Both the position numbers and the translations under genes were made by a program. The notes under the pieces are model-generated. The model ran no database searches and had not been told where the DNA came from. It saw nothing but the letters and a program-made list of their open reading frames with translations. Below are positions 53,101 through 63,633 of a DNA stretch of 64,000 nucleotides, piece after piece. The DNA comes from Naegleria lovaniensis (lineage: Eukaryota > Heterolobosea > Eutetramitea > Acrasida > Naegleriidae): contig NW_025407835.1 of the NCBI RefSeq assembly GCF_003324165.1, positions 372,001 through 436,000 on the forward strand, given 5' to 3'. How positions within the stretch are numbered: position 1 is the first letter of the stretch; every line of letters starts with the position of its first letter.

Positions 53101-53371
53101 GTGATCCGTATTTTGTTGATGCTTCCAAAGTTACCTTGCTCAAGAAAGGCTGATTCAATGTGAAGGAATATGATTCAGCCTCTGTGATCGGAATCAATTC
53201 ATGAATTGATTTGTTTTTGAATTTAAAATAAATGATTTAAAGAACGTTCGCAATGCACGAGTATTTGATCTATTATTGGCTGTGTAACTGCCTGTACTTA
53301 CTGATCAAGGAGCAGCACAAAATTGTTGCCACGAGGAGAATCAGTGCATGCACAATCAGGCTTATTTTCAT
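50126..53371 (-). CDS. H+-translocating pyrophosphatase with N-terminal Ig-like domain
   Basis: Seven exons: 53371-53302, 53181-52639, 52594-52039, 51963-51152, 51050-50485, 50418-50287, 50221-50126; 924 residues. Pumps H+ into acidic compartments at the expense of pyrophosphate. Exon 1 encodes a signal peptide ([20 protein letters not shown]). Residues about 24-155 form a beta-rich domain with [20 protein letters not shown] and [20 protein letters not shown], like bacterial Ig-like (Big) domains. The pump follows with about 16 helices. The pyrophosphate site is [18 protein letters not shown] and [18 protein letters not shown], with [11 protein letters not shown] and [16 protein letters not shown] near the end. 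[10 protein letters not shown] has Lys where K+-dependent enzymes have Ala, so a K+-independent (type II) pump is predicted. An acidic insertion ([20 protein letters not shown]) lies in a loop. Confidence 0.93.
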
Positions 53372-53684
53372 TTTTATGAATTGAAAAATTAAATTTAATT
53401 ATTATGATTTTCAATTTTGTTGGAACTTCCAAATCATGAGTTCAAAGGAATAAAACTGTTTCTCCAGTCCGTACACTTTTGGTTGGACAGAGGTCAGAAG
53501 TAGAAATCATTGGACGACAGAAACCACAACAAGTGTTGTCATGACAGCAGCCATCAATTGTTCCGTAAATTTTAATAAGGACGTTACGCACGAGTAATTC
53601 CCAAAAACAATACTAAAAAAATTTCATAACGGCTAAGGGAAACCACCCAAGAGAGTTGTTTCCATCCATACTAAACACCATCTC
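53372..53684. promoter_or_regulatory. Divergent pyrophosphatase / STPGR intergenic region
   Basis: 313 bp between start codons at 53371 (-) and 53685 (+). No coding segment or repeat is evident. The A-rich leader CATAAAAATG precedes the pyrophosphatase start. Confidence 0.4.
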
Positions 53685-55165
53685 ATGAGGTCCTCTTTCA
53701 CCTCTTCCTTGAACTCGAGTGTTCGCTTGACTCCGGTACGAGAGAGGGACGGACGACCACTCACGACAAAGGCTCGTAAGTATCAATGAATGAGGTCCGG
53801 AGTGACCAACCTCTACAATGATGATGATAACCTTAATGATAGAGACCGAAGTACCTGGGCCAGGAAATTACAACGTACGATCCAGCTTTGGTGAAGGTCT
53901 AAAGTTTTCTCTTTCTGGTCGTACAGGACAAAGTAATCGTAAGTAATTGAACCTCATCACTATTACATTGCAATTTATTTTGATCCGATGAATGATCTCT
54001 TCTCCGATACACAGTGGAGAGAAGACCTGGACCAGGGCCAGGAAGCTATACCGTACGAGGAGATTTTGAATTGGACTCAAATAGAAATAGAAAAGGATTC
54101 AGCCTTAGTAGTAGACACAAGGAAATTTCAGCCGGAGGGAATCCAGTCGGACCAGGTACCTACAATCTTAAATCTGATTTCGAGGCTTCGCCAAAGAAAG
54201 GCTTTAGTTTGTCTGGAAGAGCCAATTCGGCATCTGCATCAAGCAGGTCATCAGTGCCAGGTCCCGGATCCTATTATTGTGATAATCAATTCAAAGCTTC
54301 GTCGTCCCCAAGATATTCCTTATCTGGAAGAACGAGACAAGTAACTTCAGCTATCAATACAAACATTGGACCTGGCTCATACAAACTTAAATCAGATTTT
54401 GAAAGCTCAGGAAAAGGATTTTCAATATCAGGTAGAACAACATCTAATCATCATTCTGGAACAGCTCCAGGGCCAGGACAATATGATAGCAAAAGCGATT
54501 TTCGAAATGATGGAAAGAAAGGATTTTCACTGTCAACTCGTCACAAAGATCTAACTCCATCCAGTTCTTCTCCAGGACCTGGTACCTATAATGCGCCTAG
54601 TAGTTTCTCTGGAGTTCTAAGTGCATCGTTGAAAGGCAGGCCAAAAGATAACTCAATTTCATTTAGCCCAGGACCAGGTGCTTATCAACAACGGTCCGAT
54701 TTTGAGTTGTCAACAAAGAGAGGTTTCTCATTGTCGGGTAGACCTAAGGAATCATCACCTCATTCTGCCTCTCCAGGACCAGGGACCTACAAGACAAGAT
54801 CTGACTTTGACTCTAACAGCGGATTAAGGTATTCTATCTCTGGTAGGCCAAAAGATCTTTCTGCTTCAGTTAGCTCAGTCGGTCCCGGTTCTTACTCGCT
54901 AAAATCAGATTTTGATGAACACAAGAAAGGATTTTCTCTTTCTTCACGTCACAAGGAGCTTGCCTCTTCTATGGCAGTGCCAGGCCCCGGAACTTATAAA
55001 CCTGTGTCAGATTTCGAAAACTCCAAATCAAAGGGGTTCAGTCTCTCCGGACGAACAAGCATTCTAAACAAGTCAATGGAAAGTGTTCCAGGACCAGGTA
55101 CTTACTCCCTAACAAGCACCATTGGTAAAGGATCTGTTGCGCATGTATTTGGAACTGGTATGTAA
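53685..55165 (+). CDS. Sperm-tail PG-rich repeat (STPGR/SHIPPO) protein
   Basis: Exons 53685-53775, 53843-53938, 54015-55165; 445 residues. After a short basic N-terminus (MRSSFTSSLNSSVRLTPVRE) the protein consists of about 12 repeats of 30-37 residues, each with P(G)PGxY followed by a SDF element and GFSLSGR, for example SVPGPGSYYCD, SSPGPGTYNAP and ASPGPGTYKTR. This is the sperm-tail PG-rich repeat of ODF3/SHIPPO and CIMAP proteins, which line or cap axonemal microtubules, so a flagellar or microtubule-lumen role is likely. The repeats FSLSxRHKE and FSLSGRPKE are highly regular. The first two exons each add a splice-joined part of the repeat array. It ends 42 bp before the convergent KIF-binding-protein gene. 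Confidence 0.9.
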
Positions 55166-55207
55166 AATATCTTGAACTAGGTAAATAAATAGGTTTCTAC
55201 ATACCAT

Positions 55208-57335
55208 TTATTGTCTAAGAAGAGAGTTAATTTCGCTAATCTTCATCGGTAGCAATGTACACATTTGCTTTGCCAGATCCATCTCCGCTTGTACCCTCTC
55301 CAATATCTCCACGTTAGAGTTATAGAACTTGACACAAAACTCATACGCATGAAGACTTTTTCTCATGTAATCAATGGTTTGAAGAGGATCTGAGGAGATA
55401 AAGTTGTAGTACATTCTTCCTAGAAGAAGATGAGCTCTGAAAAACGCAGGCTTATTTTCAGGTTCCACATTCAAAACACCTTTATCTGTAAATAGGCCAA
55501 TAAACTTGGTAAGGAAGGAAAGAGACTTGGTAATGCTAATATGTATTACAGATACAGATAGTAAATTGTAACAATACGCAAATTACTTACATGGAATTCA
55601 ATTTTTTAAAGCTCACTTCTTTGTATAGATCTTTAAGCTTATTTTTCAAACTTAAAAGTTCGAAGATGGACACATATGTTTCTGCCACCTCAAAACAAAG
55701 CTGTTTCAGTAGGTCTCTATAGTACGCTACGTTCAGTTCTCCTGTGTTCTTTTCTAGAAGATCTAATCTCCTTTCATGCATTGCTCTAATACATGTAATT
55801 ATGAATAACTTTTGATAAACACTTCTCAAACTTACACTTTTCTATCGAGGTTCTCCTCGAAAAATATTACACATCGGTAGAGTGAGCTCAAATCTTGGAG
55901 CAATGAGATGTGGTCAGAAACAAAGCCATCTATGACATAATATTCTAAGGCTTTTTCAAACGCCTTTTTACCATCTTTGAATACTTCAAGAGCTTCTGAA
56001 AAGGATCTGCACACATACGAATCTGTTTCATTGTGTTCAATAGGTATGTTATCAAAATAGAACGTGGAAAACCCAGTATTGGTTTTTTCAATTAATATCT
56101 TCTCACCACTATCAGAGGGAAGAGGTGTTAAAATTTGTCCATGTTGAATCCGAGATGGTTCATACTGTTCAACCCATTCCTTACTGTACTCAAGCTTGTC
56201 AAGAAAAAGTTTTCCTTTAGCCATACTAATTTTGGCCATTAATTCTTTTTCTTCTTCTGTTTCAGTAAATGTTTTCATTAGAATATATTCTGCTGCCTTG
56301 ATGAAATGGATAGCGGTCTTGTAGTCAAGTTTCTCAAGAAAGAAAGAGCTTAGTTGGATGCTGTTTTCTATCCATTCGCTCTTACTATATTCAAGTCCGC
56401 TATTTAATTGGCGTTGTAATGTTAAAAAGCAATAACGAGATGCTTGATCTCCATCCTTTAAATGTGTATATACTTGGGCTAAGTAGTATGCTGTTAGGGT
56501 GTAATCATTTTCCAGATCTTGTTTCGTTGATGGGTCAACATTTGCTTCATTCAATTTGAAATAGTTATAAATTTCTTCAGATTTCATGAGATATTTAAGT
56601 GCCGTATGATATTCACTTCTATTTGTCCAAATAGCACCCAAATAATAATATGACTCATTCATGTAATGAATAAAGTTGATATCTTTTGGAATTATTGTAT
56701 CATTTTTAATTCTGTCCTCAGATAAATCATCATTTTGTGATGAAGTTCCCTTTGTTTCATCTCCGAGAGTATTGATTGACTTGATGAAGAATCTTTCTGC
56801 GTTAGAGAACTCGTCAGTATCATAATAATTCACGCCTAATAAATGGAATACCTTCCCAAGAAGCATTTCATTGTCAAGACTGGTTTTTTCCTCGTGTTGC
56901 ATCAATTCATTCATAACACTCTCCTAATCATCATTATTTCCTTGCCAATTGTAATTTCAGATCTGTTCATTCACTTACCAACACTTCTCTTGATTTATAC
57001 AAATTTTTGTATGGTTTTTCTTCAAATTCCGATGGTGTCTTTCCAATCATCACAGCTTGTTGTATTCTCTCGGGAACACTTCCTTGCACAACAAGATTTT
57101 CCATACATGTTTGTGGGTGCTCTTCATGATGGGGTTCCATAGTAGGATCTTTGCTTTGAATACGCTCTAAAAAACTTTGAAATGATTCTTGAGGCATAAT
57201 TGTATTTGGTTGTAAAGGTTTAGGCTTATTTTTTTCGGCTGAACTTTTCCAGCCTCTCTGAGGTTGTACGTACACCACTGTTAAGGACCAATCTATGATG
57301 TAGTTTGTATCTGTATTGCGGGCGATCCTAATCAT
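55208..57335 (-). CDS. KIFBP: KIF-binding protein homologue
   Basis: Exons 57335-56979, 56923-55836, 55785-55591, 55535-55208; 655 residues. KIFBP (KBP) is a TPR-like protein that binds kinesin motor domains and blocks their microtubule attachment. The central region reads ENDYTLTAYYLAQVYTHLKD, then ASRYCFLTLQRQLNSG and IENSIQLSSFFLEKLDYKTA, aligning to human KKYTQTLFYLAQIYKHLGQ, AAHYCHVTLKRQLE and LNAATLSQYYLNKGNFKAA. The joined exons 2-3 give VAMHERRLDLLEKNTGELN (human RRIDMLEPLVKDLN), and the C-terminus MCTLLPMKI matches human MVSLLPTKM. Introns are 55, 50 and 55 nt. The N-terminus is uncertain: Met at 57335 or 57197. The human protein is 621 residues. Start codons are 62 bp from the divergent actin-related gene. 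Confidence 0.87.
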
Positions 57336-57397
57336 TGAGGTTAAGAAAGATTAATTCGAGCGAGGAATGACCTCAGAGTTTGTCATTTCCCCATCAA
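57336..57397. promoter_or_regulatory. 62-bp spacer between divergent starts
   Basis: Separates the KIFBP start at 57335 (-) from the actin-related-protein start at 57398 (+). If KIFBP starts at 57197, the shared region is about 200 bp. Confidence 0.35.
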
Positions 57398-59219
57398 ATG
57401 TCATACACTAGCAAAAAAAATATGAAACTTGGTGCCTTGTCCAATCTCGTCAAACAGCAAAAGCTGCAACAAGCAGTAAAAACATTCCGACAAGAAGAAA
57501 TCGAAGGATCATCTTCCAATGAAAACACCACAAAAAGTCTCCTTTTTGATATTGGTACCTTTTCATTGAGAGCTGGATTATTGTCAAGTAATAGTATTAC
57601 TGAACCACAAATTCCAGATTTTCATTCTTGGGTGTATCGATATGACTTTACTCATGGATTTTCTAGAGGTCTCGATGAAAACAAACGATATTTTGGTTTT
57701 AAAAGCCATGAATCAGCATCCTTTGTTCCATATCCAATTTTCAAACAAGGTGGATGGTTGAGTAATTTGAATGATTTTTCACATTTAGTGTCCGAAGTTG
57801 TGAAAAATGTCGATCCATCCAAACTTCGATCCAGTACTGAGAGTTTACCATTTCTAATGACTGGATTTGAGTATTTGAATGGTCAGAAAATAGCATTGGG
57901 AAAATTAACACAAGTCGTCTTTGAAGAATTGAAAAGCTCAAAATTTGCCTTCCAGGAACAAACCAAATGTGGACTAGTTGCCTCAGGATTGACTACAGCC
58001 ACCGTTATTAACATTGGATATGGTACTAATTATTCAATTTCTTATCAAGATGGTCAAGCACAAACACATGTAGAAAATCATGGTTTGAATGGAAATTATT
58101 TGACTGATGTTTTTGTCAAAATTATGACTGATCGAGAACAATATGTCGATACACGTTCCGAACGTATTCGAGTCGTGAAAGCAAAGGAAGGTGCTTCTTT
58201 TGTTTCTTTAGATTCAGAGAATGAAAATGTGCCTGCCATCGATTATCAATTGCCTGATGGAAAAACAATTCATTTGGAGAATGAGAGATTTGAAGCGTTT
58301 GAAAGGTAAGGAGAATGACAACAATGAATGTCAATATTCAATACGAAATGATGATGATGATCATACTTTGTGTTTTGATAAATCCATCTATGAAATGTAT
58401 GGCCATGGAATTCAAAATGTCCAATTTGATGAACCTATCATTGAATGATATGTATACATATATATATATGAATATATTCAAAATGATAACAGCTTGTTTG
58501 ATCCAACAAGAAATATTATTAATCCTTACAAGCCTATTGAAGAAAAATTTATGTCTCTTCAAAAGATGATTTCTACCAGTGCACCATCTGCACCATCTAG
58601 TAAAAAAGCCATGATTGAGAATATTCTCTTGATGGGAGGTGTATGTTGTGTAGAGAATTTACAAAAGAGACTCTTTATGGAATTGGATAAAGAATTCAAC
58701 GACGATACCATGAATTGGAATATCAAACAGCCAAGAGATGTTAATTTAGCATATAAGGGTCTTTCCATGCTTGCTTCTCTTTCATCCTTTGAATCTTGTT
58801 ACATTACTCGTCAAGAATATGAAGAGAGTGGAGAAGGTGTTTATGTCAGACGTTTCCCTCGTATCAAAGTGGTTCAGAATGAAGAAGTGGAAGAGAAGAG
58901 ACGAATTCAAGAGGAGATTTATGAAAGAAATGAGGCATTGAAAACAAAAGAAGAAGCTGAACAAGAAGAAGAAGCAAAACACCAACCACCAAAAGAATCA
59001 TCAGCAAGCGAACCATTGTCAGCAGGAACTACCTCAACAGCCAGCACAAAAACAGCAACTGCTGTGGAGAAACAGAACCCACCTCAAGAGAAAAAACCTG
59101 TTGCCCTCGACTTTGATGCTCAAATGGAGCAATTAAAGAAGCTCAAAGAGTTATTGGATTGTGGAATTCTAACCCAAGAAGAATTCAATGAAAAGAAAAA
59201 GAAGATTCTTGGACTATAA
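57398..59219 (+). CDS. Divergent actin-related protein with SHOCT-like C-terminal tail
   Basis: Exons 57398-58305 and 58493-59219, with a 187-nt intron; 544 residues. Actin-fold elements in order: LLFDIGTFSLRAGLL (phosphate loop 1 region, replacing actin DNGSG), LPFLMTGFEYLNGQK, GLVASGLTTATVINIGYGTN (phosphate loop 2, with IGYG for DSGDG), QLPDGKTIHLENERFEAFES then LFDPT across the intron (actin [21 protein letters not shown]), and ILLMGGVCCVENLQKRL (actin LSGGTTMYPG). Both nucleotide loops are altered, so ATP binding is doubtful. A Glu/Lys-rich linker of about 100 residues follows, and the protein ends with QMEQLKKLKELLDCGILTQE then EFNEKKKKILGL, the pattern of the SHOCT short C-terminal domain. 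I cannot place it in a named ARP class. The Met at 57422 is an alternative start. Confidence 0.75.
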
Positions 59220-59244
59220 ATATTGACTTGTTAAGGAAATAATA

Positions 59245-60286
59245 TTACTTTTTAGCAGCTGCTTGCTCTTTTGCTCGTTCAACAAGTGGAAGAAGCTCTT
59301 TCTCTTCGGCCAAGACTTTTAACAAGTTGACAAGGAATGGCACATAGTTATGTCTTCTTCGTGCATTTTCTTGTCTCCAATTTGATAGTTTCTCCTCTTC
59401 CATTTGGATCTTCTCTTGCAAAATTGAAATCTTATCCATATTTTCTGGAGTTTGAGGAAGGCTATTTAATTCTTCCAAAAGCACATCTTTTCTATTTCTG
59501 ACGACAGCCATCAAATTAAACTTAATCTCTGTTTGAGCATACTTGTTAATTCTATTTTGAATTTCTGGAACAACCTTTTCTAACCAATTTTCTTGAGTAC
59601 ATTCTCCAAGCAAAATAGGTCCTCCCTTCAGGCCATCCAGTTCATACAAATTTCCTTTGAAAGGTAAATAAGCAATAAAGTGGAAAACATCTTCGTCTTT
59701 CTTTGGTTTTTTGCTCTCTTCAATAATAAAAGGTTCAGGTCTTGCAAATGAATTGTGGGCCTCCTTGATCATTTCACTAGCTCCAATAGTTTCTCCGATT
59801 ACATCAGCAGGTAGACCCAAGGAAAATGACTTGAATTGAGTCAATTCTTCTCCGAGATCAACTTTTTCTGTGGTTGTATCAATATTCATCAAAATTGACA
59901 AGATAGCTTGTGTAGCACATGCATTTGTAACGATTTGTTGAGCATAAAACATATTTTCTGGAGCTTGTTCAAGAGCAGGTCTTTCATCCTTTTCACCCAC
60001 CCATTTAAATAGAAAGATTAAGCCATAAATTGGTCTGAATCGTTTTAAATAATAGAAATTGTAAATGATCATGAAAATAAATTCATCATGTTCCGATCAA
60101 ATATTAAAATACATCATCAATCTTTGATCATAAGCTTAGAAAAACGTACTTCAATTCCGATAATGTTTCCGAGTCCAACGACCACAACTCCTCCACTTGC
60201 AACCCTTTGACTCCAAACTTTTCGATCAACTCGGTAAATACTCCTGGATCAGACTCGATGGTACTCCATGCACTAGAAGCAGACAT
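59245..60286 (-). CDS. UCHL5: Ubiquitin C-terminal hydrolase UCH37/UCHL5
   Basis: Exons 60286-60150 and 60034-59245; 115-nt intron; 308 residues. Deubiquitinase of the 26S proteasome (through RPN13) and of INO80 in animals. It begins [20 protein letters not shown], with [15 protein letters not shown] and, across the intron, [14 protein letters not shown], very close to human [15 protein letters not shown] and [13 protein letters not shown]. The catalytic triad is present: Cys in [11 protein letters not shown], His in [10 protein letters not shown], Asp in [10 protein letters not shown]. The ULD-type C-terminus carries [20 protein letters not shown] and [15 protein letters not shown], the RPN13-binding tail. 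Human UCHL5 is 329 residues. Upstream in-frame codons extend to 60391 but lack family similarity, so 60286 was chosen. Confidence 0.96.
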
Positions 60287-60411
60287 TTTTTCTATTTTTA
60301 TTGCTTGCTTCCTCTCTTCGTTTGAAAGAATCAACAGCGTTACAGCATGAATACCGAAGGCTTGAAATTTGTTATTGTTGTTGCAACTCAAAATACAATA
60401 CAGAACAAAAA
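60287..60411. promoter_or_regulatory. 125-bp divergent promoter region
   Basis: Separates the UCHL5 start (-) from the dynein intermediate chain start (+). The + start has an A-rich context (ACAAAAAATG). No specific element recognised. Confidence 0.4.
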
Positions 60412-62371
60412 ATGTCTTTAAATCTTCCCCCTTTGGACGAAGATATCAAATCCGAGATTGAAAAAAGGAAAGAAGAAATTCGAAAAAAGAGAGAACTACT
60501 GGAGCAATATAAAAACAAGAAGAATGCCAGTTTATCAACCCAAATTCGATTCAATAATTTAATATCTAGTAATACAAACCAACATCATAGCGAATTAATA
60601 TCATCGGAGCCTCAAAAGAATACAACCAGCAAAGGAGCCTCCACTAATTCTTTGGTGGAACCTAAAGCTGCGTCATCCTTTCCACAAGCTGTATTAATGA
60701 ATCAATTACAAGGAGGCAGTGCTGCTCTGGAAGTCAACAGACCTAGGGTTTTACAATTATATGCTAGGATAAATGAAATTGATGTGGCCCCGTTGGTAAG
60801 CGTCATCTTCTCAGTTTAAGTCTTACTGTTGATAGGTGCCCCTTAAATATTCTAAAGAAACACAATCAGACGAAAATTTTGCAAATTATAGCATAACAAG
60901 TATAGAAAAAGATCTTCTAAACGATGAAGGAATTAATATTGACATTATGGACGATGATGATTCAGATTATTTTTCATCACTTAATACATTAGAGATTTTG
61001 GACGTAAAAAACGTGGAAGAAAAGAAAAAGATGCCTTCCGAGGACACAGAGAAAAGGTATAAGGACATTATTTCCACAAGAGAGTTTCAAGAATTTTTCT
61101 TTAAGGCTTCACATTATGTGGAACGGTGTATAAAACAACCGTTTGATCCCCTTGTAGACTACACCGACGATCGATCATGTTCCTTTCAAGCCAACACTTC
61201 TGGTGCGGCCAAGATTGAGGCTGTATTTTTTGATTCAGAGCTATGCCAGCACAAGTCCGTGACTGATCTATCATGGTCACCAAAATTTGAAGACTTATTT
61301 CTTGTTGCATACAGCAGCACCGACGTTAGCCATGACCACGAAGGTCTTGTTCTGATTTGGTCACACCACTATCCAAAGCGCAAAGAAAATGCTCTTTTTT
61401 GTGACACATCAATAAGTGCAGCACAATTCTATCCCTACAATCCAAGCCTTGTCATTGGAGGAACATATACCGGACAAATCGTAATTTGGGATTTAAGAGA
61501 AAAAACATCATCCCCTGTTATTAGAACAGCCATAAGTTCGAGAACTCATACAGAGCCAATCTTTGGCATGGAGGTGGTTGGCAGCTCAGAAAATAGTCAT
61601 AATCTTGTGACAATGAGCACCGACGGAAGAGTATGTACTTGGTCAATGAATAAGCTTGATTCTCCTCCCGAGGTGATTGACCTGTACATTAACGCAGTTA
61701 AGTCACAAGAACCAGAACAGATGGCTCCACTTTCACAGAATACTGACCTCAATCTTCAATCAAAAAGTTTCTACAGTCCAGTTACGTTATTGAGCCAAAG
61801 TATGACATTTCCCAAAGGAGAAGTTAATAGGTTTTATGTAGGCACTGAGAATGGTTCAATTTATTCAGCTCATCGCTTTGGAAGCAAAAAAGGAGCTAAC
61901 AATGAAATTTATTCAGGTCATTTTGCTCCTATTACTTCATTAGTTTCTCATCCATCTCTTGAATTCTCAGAAATTATGTTATCATCAAGCATGGATTGGA
62001 CATGTAAATTATGGAGTCATAAGAAGCACACACCTCTCCTGTCATTTGATGAGTTTGAGGATTATGTGTTTGATGTTAAATGGTCACCGTCAAATCCTTC
62101 ATTATTTGCAGCTTCTGACGGGTCTGGGTGTTTGAGCTTGTGGAATATCAACCAGGACCAAGAAATGCCAGTTTTCAAAATTTCAACTGGGGCTTCTGCT
62201 CTGAACAAACTTCAGTGGTCAAATGACGGAAAAAGAATTGCGACTGGATCAATATCTGGAAATGTTACAATGTTAAAGATTGATGAGGAAACAGCAATTC
62301 CAAAGGCAAGAGATCTTGAATCTAAATTATTGGAATCCATTATTGTAGATCTACTCACGGAAAACTATTAA
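60412..62371 (+). CDS. DYNC1I: Cytoplasmic dynein 1 intermediate chain
   Basis: Exons 60412-60795 and 60836-62371 with a 40-nt intron; 639 residues. Links the dynein heavy chains to dynactin and the light chains. The N-terminal helix [20 protein letters not shown] is the p150/NudE-binding coiled coil (human [20 protein letters not shown]). [13 protein letters not shown] corresponds to human VVSYSKETQTPLA, the light-chain-binding linear motif, with TQS in place of TQT. The conserved helix [20 protein letters not shown] precedes a WD40 propeller: [40 protein letters not shown] (human PNLVVGGTYSGQIVLWDNR), [30 protein letters not shown] and [17 protein letters not shown]. Axonemal intermediate chains (DNAI1/2) are less similar. 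Its stop lies 26 bp from the convergent LAMTOR5-like stop. Confidence 0.94.
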
Positions 62372-62397
62372 AATGTTTTCAAAATTATGATGTAAAT

Positions 62398-62792
62398 TTA
62401 TTCTTTTTCTTGCTCTGACTCCGAAGACAAGTTGTTTTGTGATGATTTCCGAACAACACAAACATTAGCATTGTCTTGGCTTTGCAAAATATACTTGGTA
62501 GAATCACATTCCACAACCACAACCGGGTTTGATTGACCGTTAGAAAGTGCCAAGCGATTTGCTCTTTTTAAAATTCCTCTAATATATCCTGATGTTGCCT
62601 CTGCATTATTTTCAAGATTCCCAAAAGAATTAATACAAAATCCATTGTTGTCTGCACAACAATATCCCAAAATTTCCTCTTCTTGTGATTGACTAATTTA
62701 TCAAAATGGTTCCAATAATAAGTATGATATTTTCCACAATTAATGTATGATATTCCGAACATATTCTTCTCAAATGGATCATTCCGAGCCAT
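62398..62792 (-). CDS. LAMTOR5-like Ragulator subunit (roadblock fold)
   Basis: Two exons, 62792-62761 and 62692-62398, with a 68-nt intron; 108 residues. LAMTOR5 (HBXIP) is a small longin/roadblock-type subunit of the lysosomal Ragulator scaffold for Rag GTPases and mTORC1. The spliced N-terminus is MARNDPFEKNIQSQEEEILG. Then YCCADNNGFCINSFGNL, GILKRANRL, NPVVVVECDSTKYILQ and NANVCVVRKSS follow human GVLCTDSQGLNLGCRGTL, AQQAAKL, IPVVCLESDNGNIMIQ and GITVAVHKMAS in order and spacing. The tail SSESEQEKE is extra. The 5' splice site GTTCGG is weak and rests on frame and similarity. Human LAMTOR5 is 91 residues. Confidence 0.7.
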
Positions 62793-62896
62793 CTTACCAC
62801 TTACACCTGTTGATTCAACTGTTTCACAGATTCATCCATTTTTTATTTTAAACTTTTGCTCCAACAATCCTGTCAGGTTCATTAACGACACAAAAA
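62793..62896. promoter_or_regulatory. Divergent LAMTOR5-like / F-box-like intergenic region
   Basis: 104 bp between divergent starts at 62792 (-) and 62897 (+). No element recognised. Confidence 0.35.
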
Positions 62897-63623
62897 ATGA
62901 TCACACACAACAATCCAACAAGCTCACAAACACTCGGGACAAGTCAGGATCTCGTTTCACAACTTATTCTTCCCTTTTTGCAGAATAGTCCTCGGTCAAT
63001 TTCATGCATGTCGATCACTCTATCAAATAATTGCAAACAACAATATTTGGTTGGAAATTCTATGTGATCGTTTTGATGAAGTAAATCCATCCCTTGTGCA
63101 TGATTATCATTCCAAGAAGACTGAATTACCATTCTCAAACGTTGAAAATCAGAAGAAAAATGGTCACTCTACTCCAACCCTCATGACCTTGTATTTTCGA
63201 ATGAATTATTATTCAACACATCTCGATGAATTACCTGATAGCTTTTATGAGAAATCAACCATGTCCATGCAGCAACAAGCATCACGCCCAATTCTTTTAG
63301 CGGCCGCCTCTTCGGGTGGATTTCCCTATGCAGAGGAATTTGCATACTCCATTGCTGTTCAAACATCAGGTCATTGGGAACAAGATAAAAAAGTAGTGCA
63401 ATTCGTTCGAGATTATATCAAGAAGAAGTTTAAATTGAGAACTTTTCATCTTGTACTGTGTGATTTAAATGCAAAGGATCAAGTGGAGGCAGTCGTAATC
63501 GATACATTGAAACTCGCACAAAAATTCCAAGTGGACATGATGAACCGTCTGTTCATCTATCTTTCCAATGATGAAAATCACATCAAACCATTGAATCATT
63601 CCAAAAGTTGTCTCACCATGTAA
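62897..63623 (+). CDS. F-box-like protein with apparent frameshift
   Basis: The first Met is at 62897 and its frame reads MITHNNPTSSQTLG, then TSQDLVSQLILPFLQNSPR, like the first half of an F-box. The second half, QFHACRSLYQIIANNNIWLE, is in the +1 frame, and that frame continues to the stop at 63623 through LAAASSGGFPYAEEFAYSIA and VVQFVRDYIKKKFKLRTFHL. The change of frame falls between about 62985 and 63020. No GT-AG intron connects the two frames there with correct phase, although the tract TTCTTCCCTTTTTGCAG at about 62967-62983 looks like a 3' splice site. The causes could be a one-base assembly error, a mutation, programmed frameshifting or a missed upstream exon. The C-terminal 120 residues were not assigned to a family. 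Confidence 0.45.
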
Positions 63624-63633
63624 TCTTAATTTC

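Noticed and set aside
58306-58492. The 187-nt intron of the actin-related gene as coding sequence
   Set aside because: It reads coding-like (YEMYGHGIQNVQFDEPIIE) in the frame of exon 2, but it has an in-frame TGA, and splicing restores the actin motif NERF...LF exactly. The AT-rich stretch near its end is intron-like.
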